From Fratercula arctica (Eukaryota; Chordata; Aves; Charadriiformes; Alcidae), in assembly GCA_947846985.1 (NCBI GenBank), contig CANTUZ010000005.1, positions 24,710,389 through 24,774,388 of the forward strand: DNA of 64,000 nucleotides, in the 5' to 3' direction. This document shows positions 56,291 to 64,000 of this stretch, in pieces (the stretch's first letter is position 1; each line of letters opens with the position of its first letter). Under the pieces are notes generated by a model. The model saw only the letters and a list, made by a program, of their open reading frames with translations. It was not told where the DNA came from and did not search any database. Both the position numbers and the translations under genes were made by a program.

Positions 56291-59200
56291 CAGGACAACA
56301 GGCAGCACTGCAAAACTTGGAAACCTAAGTCTCTATTATGCATCCAGAGATAAATGGATATTGGACAGTGACTGGCCAATCTTCCATTGCTGTTCTGATG
56401 CCACCACAAGGGACTGTGGAGCAGATTTCTGTTTTTTCCTAATGAAGCTTCTCTGGAAGAATTAAGAGGACAACAGACTATCTGGGAGCTAAATGACCTT
56501 TGCAAGTTTTTAAGACGAGCCTTTGAGAAACAGATGAAAATATAAAGAATAAGAAACTCAAGCAAAAACATTCCCCAGATGATTAAAAAAAATGAGCACA
56601 GTTACCACATTGATAGTGTTATGAGAAAGAGCATCTAGATCATAAAGAAGACAGATGGGCCTGAAACAGGGAATAAGAAACAGATGGAGATAAAGATTTG
56701 CACATGTAAGTGAAGGAGATTTTTCTTTCTTTAATGTTTAGTCAGAACAAGGATCTCCATTAACAAATCTTTTATGGGGTGAGAGGACTGGAGATTTAAA
56801 AAAAAAAAAAGGCAGTGAGAAAGAGAATATCCAGCTTTGAACTGATTCTGTCTTTTCGTAACATAAACCCCAGTGTCTTAAAAGCTAACGTCTTTCTGAT
56901 GTTTGTGTCCTATAATTAGTGAACTTAGAGATGGGAACTGATAGTCTTAGATATTGAAACCTTTTATTCAGACTTTGAAGGAAGGGTGGGCAAAATCAGT
57001 GCAAGTATCCACTGACTTTTGCTGCGAGTTTTTACCAGCAGGAAATGAAGTCCTAAAACAATGAGTGGGGATTTCGGTTTTCACGGTCCAGACACTCTAT
57101 TGGGAAATTATCAGATATTTCCCATTATGCAGGTAATCTTTAAGATTCAAGAACCTCTTTATATCTGTCTTCTAAATATTGGCCCTGAGCTATCTGTCAT
57201 CAGAATTACTATCACAGTAGCCCTTGGCGGGGCTGAAGACTCAGATACACTTAAGTAAGTGGATCTGTTTACAGCAGATATCTCAGACGACAAGCTGTCC
57301 TTCCACAGGCATTAGGTCTGCATTTCACCGAACCTCCCTCCAGATTTTAGAGAGCTTTGCTGCTTTTTGATTAATAGCCCACACTGATTTTCTTTCCTTT
57401 TTTTTTTTTTTTCCCCCCCTCTCTTTCTTTTGGTTTAATCACATTATGAGGTCAGAATATGCTGGAGATTTCTAGGGTGCTCTCTTCTGAATGTTGATTT
57501 CCTGTCCCTAGGGAACCTTTCAGCATGCCTACAAAGAGGTGTGGACCCTACCAAGTGACCCTAACTGAAAAGTGTCACAGCCAGACAGGCTGTCCCACAT
57601 CAAAGACGACAAACAGAATCTATCATTAGGTTAGAAATTTAAGACGCTTTCCTAATATCAGTAAAATGCTACAATCTGTGTTTTACTGGACTCTGTAATG
57701 CAAAGACAAAGATGGAGATGACTACGTTAGCACTGAGATGTTCAAAAACAGAGGGCTAACAGTAAGGGATACATTCTGCTTTTGGGGCCCTGAAATACTT
57801 CTCTCTAGAACTCCACAGTGTTATCTGAACTTTTATTCTGTACCTTATTTCCAACTCCCTTCAGAAATTTTCTTCAAATAAGGGAATGTAGGCAACATAA
57901 CAAAGGAATAATGATAGCCCCTCAGATATCTGTGATCATTTCCAGGGATGGGTTTAAAGTTTAGAACAGATTTTTCAACTGTGAAAAGCCAGTGCTGAGT
58001 GCAGTTTTGGGATGTTGATGAACAGGAAAGCATATCACCATTCTCCAACAGTTGAGTAAAAGTCAAATAGTAGTGTAAAACTCATTTTTCAGACAAAAGG
58101 AGATACAAAAGAACTGTACATTCACTTCACCCATGTGCTAGTTGTGAACAGTAGTTATCTGGAATTGCAAATACTACATTGGCTCACCACTAGGAAGTGG
58201 AGGATAGTTACTTGTACTTCCAAGCCTGCAACAGGCACTGATGTGGTGAAGCCAGGGCGCTTGATCAGTCCCTCTGGGCATGGAAGCAGGCTTGATTTAT
58301 GTTGTACGGTCATAACAGCAGGTTTGGTTTATTGTCCTGATTCTGGATGCTTAACCTCTAGCCAGCAGTCTGGTCATTTGCCTGCAGCCCTAGAAGTTTC
58401 TAAGAGTGTTATTCCTATTTCTTAAGTATTAATGACATGGAGGGTAGGAAAAATAAAACACACCCCACCACCATATACTAAAGGTATGATTTATTTGTGT
58501 ATCGTCTTTACTTTTGCTCAATTCTCTTAGTTCTACTAAAGGGTTTGAACTCATCTAGCATGGCAAGCTGAAGCTCCATTTAATCCGATCTTCAACTGCA
58601 GGTTACTTTTCATACTTTCGAATAAAACACAAAGAAATATAAAAAAAGGATAGTAGCAAATTAGTATAAATATTACTTTTTCCAATAAGGATCAACAATC
58701 CCACTGTCACAGATTAAACAATAGAAAGGAATCACTGGACCCAGCCTTGAAATGACTGCCACTTCTGGGATGAGTTATAACTCATGTTTCAAATTAGAAA
58801 CAGAGAACATAACATTCAATTGCTCATAGTAGAATTATGTTACTGATGTTATGACATAATTAATAAAACTGGAATTATAGCAGGATCCCTGTGACTGTGA
58901 CACTCTTTTTCTCACAAAAAATATCAGTTATGATTAGCACAATGGAATGAATAAAGTGGATTATCTTGAATTAGATATGTTATTCAAAAAAGCCTGGAAA
59001 CACCTTCAGAAATCTTCAGCAGCTTGTTAGGGACTCATGAAGTTAATGAAAAGGAGAGGTCAGCTAAGTGATGCAAGTTAACTAAGTACAAAATTTCAGG
59101 AGAAGAAACACTGGAGTGCCTCATTATGAAAACGACCAGGCAAATAGACACAACACAAACAGACAGTGGTACATATTCAAACATTGATCCCCACATTGCT

Positions 59201-60783
59201 GAAATCCTGATGATCTGAATGCAATCAGCTCCTCAGAACCGGAGCAGCCAGAGTTCAGGCTACAAGTTGTGTGTTCAGGCAATTTCATCTTATAATTAGA
59301 AACTCAGTTTTCCTTCTTTTTCTTCACGTGCTTCAACTAAAAAAGTAACTGGGAGCATTTGTATCTCAGCTTTGTCTCTCCCAGCTTTCGTAGTGCAATG
59401 TGTGTGTCTCACTTTTCCCTGGTGTGACACTGACACATCAAACAACAGGGACAAAAGGAACTCTGCTTAAAATGAGTGATGCCATCCCATTCATCTCACT
59501 GAATTTAAGCGTTAATCTTGCAAGTGAAGCTAGAATTTGATATCCTAATGTGTATCTAATCTTTCCAAGATTCCCAAAAATCTCCAATGAAAAGGTTCAC
59601 ACAATTTTTTTCTAGTAAGTTCTTATTAATCATCTGCTATCAGCCAGCTGAGATCTACATTAATCAAACATTACCAAAGAAACAGCAGTGACTAATCACA
59701 CCTTGTAAATGACTAACTCATCTGAGTATGAGAAATGGTTAATTACTCCAAATACTTATAGACATGGAGAAGCCTGAAGAATTCTTTTCCGGAGGGGAAC
59801 TCAGAGAAAGTGCTATAATAAATACCCTTAATCATTCTCTGAAATGTAATAGCCTGCTTTCTATTGGCTGTATCTGTAGCTAAGGTAGATTTAGGTGTCA
59901 ACTATCTGACACATCTATTTTTCCCAAATACTGAGAGTATGAAATAACACGATAGCAATAATATAACTGATTAATCACATGTGCTAGATGAAATATATGC
60001 CTTGTTGTTGTGGAGATAATTCAGATAGAGAAGAAGAGGTGAAAATCTTCACCTAAAAACACAGGGTTTATAAACACTCAGAGCCGCTCTGGTATTCCTC
60101 ATGCTGAATTTCATGTACTAAAAGATTTTCTTATGCAAAAGAATGAACACAGGACCATGTTCTACAAAACACAGTAAAATAATCCTATGTTTTAAGTTTC
60201 TGAGGTCTCCAGATGGTTGTTCACTTCCAAACAGGCTTCTGAAAATGTAAATTGCTTTGGAAACCATTAATACGTTATATTCCTATTTTACATATGACTT
60301 TCTATAAAACAGAAATGATGTATGCTTGTAGTAACAAGAATAAGTGTACTATCCTAGCTAACAAGATCTAATAGATTGATCTACTATTTACAGACACTTC
60401 TGAATGATTCAGTATACCTATTATTGAGGTAATCAAAGGAGATTTTTCTAATCTATTTAGTTCTATTCATTGGAAGTTTTTGCTCGATATAAATTACAGG
60501 GTTTAGCTTTAACATCCAGGGCCTGTAAATTTTATTCCAGAAACAAAGAAAATTTATGCCCTATTTTTGAGTTTAAATTTTAAAAGCTTAAATACTTTGG
60601 TTATAAGAAGTATAGTCCATGCAGCTTTACTACCTAATTTCAGTAAATTCAGCCATTTGCCTTAACAGAAAAAAGGGCATAACTGTGATAATGAACACAG
60701 CCTGACCCACAAAAAGTGTAGATTAGAATATCTTTCACGAAATAGAATTGATCTTTTTGAATATCTGTGTTTCCAGATCCAGA
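56291..60783. other. Unique AT-rich non-coding sequence
   Basis: No gene can be established. A long pyrimidine tract lies at 57395-57426 and a splice-acceptor-like CCTGTCCCTAG ends at 57511, followed by 38 open codons (see findings). The 96-codon frame at 58135-58425 has no recognisable domain. No transposon body is recognised. Confidence 0.5.
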
Positions 60784-60837
60784 TCTACTTAGTCTACAAA
60801 CAACACACTATCCACCTAGTCTACAAACAACACACAG
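60784..60837. repeat. 27-bp tandem duplication
   Basis: Two 27-bp units (60784-60810 and 60811-60837) share a perfect 19-bp core TAGTCTACAAACAACACAC with only a few differences outside it. A small, fairly recent duplication. Confidence 0.9.
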
Positions 60838-61002
60838 AACAGTCAGGTCTTAAACTCCTATACCTCTCAGAAGCCTTTAGGTACGAGAGCCTCTGGTTGC
60901 TGTTTCAGAATGTACACGATTTCACTGGCCTATCTGCCACCCCCAAAACTACATCTTGAGCACGCCATGCCAAACAAAACAGACACACATGCAAATGAAG
61001 GG
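60838..61002. other. Short unique stretch before CR1
   Basis: No feature recognised between the tandem duplication and the CR1 end. Confidence 0.45.
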
Positions 61003-61165
61003 TAGAATCATAGAATACCAGGTTGGAAGGGACCTCAAAGATCATCTGGTCCAACCTTTCTTGGCAAAAGCACAGTCTGGACAAGATGGCCCAGAACCCT
61101 GACCAGATGAATCTTAAAAGTGTCCAATGATGGGGAATCCACCACTTCCCTGGGGAGATTATTCT
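61003..61165 (-). mobile_element. Short CR1 LINE 3' end
   Basis: The plus strand starts AGAATCATAGAATACCAGGT, the reverse-complemented 8-bp terminal repeat of CR1. It continues with GGAAGGGACCTCAAAGATCA and GGGGAATCCACCACTTCCCT. Homology stops near 61165, exactly where a 10-bp tandem duplication (GTTATTAAAT twice, 61166-61185) begins. About 160 bp remain, from the non-coding tail and perhaps the very end of ORF2. The minus frame 60905-61204 that crosses it is not a gene. Confidence 0.93.
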
Positions 61166-61185
61166 GTTATTAAATGTTATTAAAT
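61166..61185. repeat. 10-bp tandem duplication at a CR1 breakpoint
   Basis: GTTATTAAAT occurs at 61166-61175 and 61176-61185 with no mismatch. It directly abuts the end of recognisable CR1 sequence, so it may be tied to the truncation event or a later repair. Confidence 0.8.
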
Positions 61186-64000
61186 GTTTAAGCAAGAGAA
61201 TCACTTCTCAACACCACAGGATTTCACTGGCCCTCACCTGGAATTCATGTTAAGTTTCACAAATCATACGGGGATGCCCACTACCCTCACTGTAGCTTGT
61301 GCAGTGTATGATTTTCCAAGTCATTGTAATTAAAAATATAATCTTGACATTTGTACCTTCAGTTTTACATACATATTACTGGCTCACATGACTAGACTAA
61401 GCATGGCTGTGGAAACCTATTTCTGAATGTGACATTTCACTTGTAAATGATGACAGAGAAACAAAAAAACCCAAAACAACAGACATTGGTATGAAGTTCA
61501 ATATAATTATTATCTAAATGACTTGAGTCTACCTTTTCAAACTGCAGATAAAATTCTTCATAATCAAGTTATGCAGACAAAAGCATTTGTGAAAACAAAT
61601 TGCGTTTTCGCATTAGTCTTGTAGTAATCTGACATGCAAAAGTATTTGATTTTAAAGGTAGTTTAGAAATGTTCAAAAGGCAAACTTTTGTATTATATTT
61701 GCATGGGGATTTGGAGATTAGATTTATTACAATAATATTTACAGAGTTTTAGTTGTCTATATGCTCAGCTACATTTGGAGATACCTAAAGACCCTTCGGT
61801 GCATGGAAAATATCCAATGATGATGATGGTAATTAGTGTGTACTACTGCTATAAAATGAGAAAACATTTTCAGTCCTACACCATAAAGGTCTTGGAAAGG
61901 TACTTTGTCATTGCGTTGCAACTCTCAAGGGTCAGAAGGAAAAACATAAAGAGATATATACGTATGTGCCTACTCAAGACACTGTTGCTGGAACAGAAAA
62001 AGCGTTTTACCTTAAAGATGAATGTGTTATTTAATCTTCAACACAGCTTCTTCTTTACAACTTTTTGCATAGAAACTTTATGGTTTCAAAGAAAATATTT
62101 GCATAGGGAACTGTATGCCTGCTAATCTTGAGGGGACAAATATTCAAGTAGAGAACAATATATCTACATTCAAAATAAAGACTTGTGTTAAAAAAATCAC
62201 ACAGAAGAGGGTCTTGAGTTTTTCTAAATGGATCCTGTAACTCTAAATACCTCTGAACGATGGGAAGAACAAATTATCAACAGATAAGATAAAAGAGAGG
62301 ATCAATGAATAGGAACACAGACGCATACACAAACAGAAGGAAATGTGGATGAGGTGTTTATCTTCCCAAAGACATTACTCAAAGGAGGGAAAAAAGGTTA
62401 GTTTCTAAAGACAGACTATTTAAAAGAATAAATGTGTTACACCATTTTCTTTTTCATCGTTTTTCCCTACTTAGGAGATTTTGCAGACCCCAAGAAAAAT
62501 GAAGTCTTCACCTCCCACCTGCTACTGTGAAATCATACCGGTATACCAGTAAAGACTGCAGAGGATTTTACTGGATTTATTCCAGCAGATACCTCTGTAA
62601 GCACATCTGAGTATAACCAACTGATTATTTGTATTCATTACAATTTTTTCTTTATATTGGGAAGTTGGTGAAGATAACATGCAAATAAGAAGCAAAATCG
62701 AACTCTGACTCCAGGTGCTAATGTTACAAAATCAAAGGAATAATCTCCAGCTAACGTAAATTGCCACTATATAAGTTAATTTTCTTACCAAGATAGTAAA
62801 AAACCTCGACATTTCTTTTGAAAAACAATCACCCACCATTTTGTCTTGGGGAGTGGCAGACTTTTAAAAAAACATTCATGCCATTTTGAAAGAAAACATC
62901 ACATTTCCAGAAAAATAAACAAAAGAAAACCCCTCAACAATCAGTATCTGTATTCCATTCCGTCAGAAAAAGACTGTTAATTTTCTAACATGTAATGATG
63001 CAATTCCAGTTCTCATCCTGGTTTTTCAATGTCAACAAAAAATAAAAAGTGATAACATGATCATTTGATTATATATTCATAGTTGGGTCAAGGGAAAAAG
63101 AATTGCTGTTGCCTATAGTAATATGCACCTCCCTTCACTGATAAGAGACAAACCATATCAAGGGCAAGCAATGATGGAATCAGGCAGTTAGAATGTTCTT
63201 GGGATGTAAGTTTTGAATATAAGTATTATGAAGTACAAATTAATAAATGAAATAGGCAATACTTACAATTTTTATTTATGAGGATTATTTTGTTTTCCAA
63301 CTCTGGGCGGGGCTGGTTAAGTGATCATCACAATGCAGAAAAAGAATATTAACTTAGTAACATGTAGTAATTCAATTCCTTTCAACTATTTTCATACCCA
63401 GAAAATTAAGATTTATTTTGAGATTGCCTTCAGATAATTGGTATCTGAAATCAAATAAACATGTGATACCAGAAGACCTGGTTCTCTGAAATTTTGTGAA
63501 GTTGGTTCTTCAGGAATCAGTTAAAGAATAGTGGGATAATTTCCAGTGAATTCATTTGCCTGAGGTACAGCTTAAAAAACATTGCAGAAATGGTGTGTGA
63601 CTATCCAAGAAGGTCTTCTAGGCCTGAAGTCAATTCTTTCAGAAGGCTTGTATTTAGGAGATTGTTACATATTAGAGCTTTATAATACTAAGGTCACTCT
63701 AAAGATAGACACTACCAAAATGTTTAAGAGTCAAACTGTTTCCAGCATTTGGAGGCATCAGTAACAGCATTTCCTCATTCCCATCACATGTTCAGAGGCT
63801 GAGAATGGTTCAGGAAGGTCTATTACATGAAATTGTCATCAGTATTTTTGCAAAGAAAAGAACAGTCAAGTAAGCCAGTGAGAGATACAACAATAGATGA
63901 TGTTACATATTTATCATTTACAGTTACTATATTTATCCTGATTTCAGGAGTTAGAGAGGACTCTGCTAATTATAGAGAACATTATTGCAGAATGAGTATT
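61186..64000. other. Unique AT-rich non-coding sequence
   Basis: No gene, RNA or classifiable transposon. The 116-codon plus frame at 61775-62125 is Lys/Phe/Leu-rich and resembles nothing known; a frame of this length is expected by chance here. A-rich AACCCAAAAC-type sequence lies at 61460-61482. Confidence 0.5.

Noticed and set aside
56140..56571. 143-codon minus frame
   Set aside because: Runs through the TTTG repeat and the G-quadruplex tract (Lys-Gln-Thr-Asn and Pro runs); no domain.
61775..62125. 116-codon plus frame
   Set aside because: Lys/Phe-rich chance frame without splice signals or family resemblance.
1..64000. tRNA, 5S, U6 and other small RNA genes, CRISPR arrays, bacterial operons
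   Set aside because: Looked for box-B-like GGTTCRAATCC, U6 and 5S landmarks and regular repeat-spacer arrays; none found, and the DNA is vertebrate in character.

Overview
This is vertebrate nuclear DNA, almost certainly from a bird. The diagnostic signal is a set of CR1-family non-LTR retrotransposon fragments of several ages. Several keep the avian CR1 3' end, which reads on the opposite strand as an AGAATCA(T/C)AGAAT-like start followed by GGTTGGAAGGGACC. The background is AT-rich and CpG-poor and is dense in homopolymers and pentanucleotide microsatellites. No bacterial-type gene organisation is present. The species cannot be decided from the sequence alone.

No host protein-coding gene, tRNA, rRNA or CpG-island promoter can be supported. 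The longest open frame (208 codons, 31699-32325 minus) is the reverse-transcriptase C-terminal part of a CR1 element. The other open frames are chance, simple-repeat or antisense-to-LINE frames. The window reads as a gene desert or the interior of a very large intron.

Layout: 1-10449 is unique AT-rich sequence with small tandem duplications and homopolymers. 10450-12545 is a very old, decayed CR1/L3-like LINE on the minus strand that still shows endonuclease-side sequence, an RT palm motif and its 3' end. 12546-17704 is unique sequence with a double E-box duplication and an ATT hairpin. 17705-18018 is a CR1 (plus). 18019-28261 is unique, with a GC-rich CpG-poor island (21497-21905) and a three-octamer cluster (22619-22720). 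28262-28410 is a faint CR1 RT remnant (plus). 29583-29705 is a CATAA/TATAA microsatellite and 30742-30771 a C-rich tract whose complement is a strong G-quadruplex motif. 31484-32437 is the best-preserved CR1 (minus). 34425-34496 is an AAAAT microsatellite. 37128-37790 is a CR1 (minus). 38541-38774 is a large AGGAG/GGGGA polypurine array. 43905-44195 is an ancient CR1 3' end (plus), and 45305-45807 a CR1 3' end (plus) preceded by a G19 run at 45073-45091. 49964-50290 is a CR1 (minus) interrupted by A30. 61003-61165 is a short CR1 3' end (minus). The remainder is unique sequence.

No set of genes works together here. The main content is a layered record of CR1 activity. It includes two copies (17.8 kb and 50.2 kb) whose shared internal T-tract has expanded or is associated with a deletion at the same element position. 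There are also scattered hairpins and motif clusters that could be conserved regulatory elements, and a possible ancient hairpin repeat seen at about four places. I found no convincing new biological system; the points worth checking are listed as findings.
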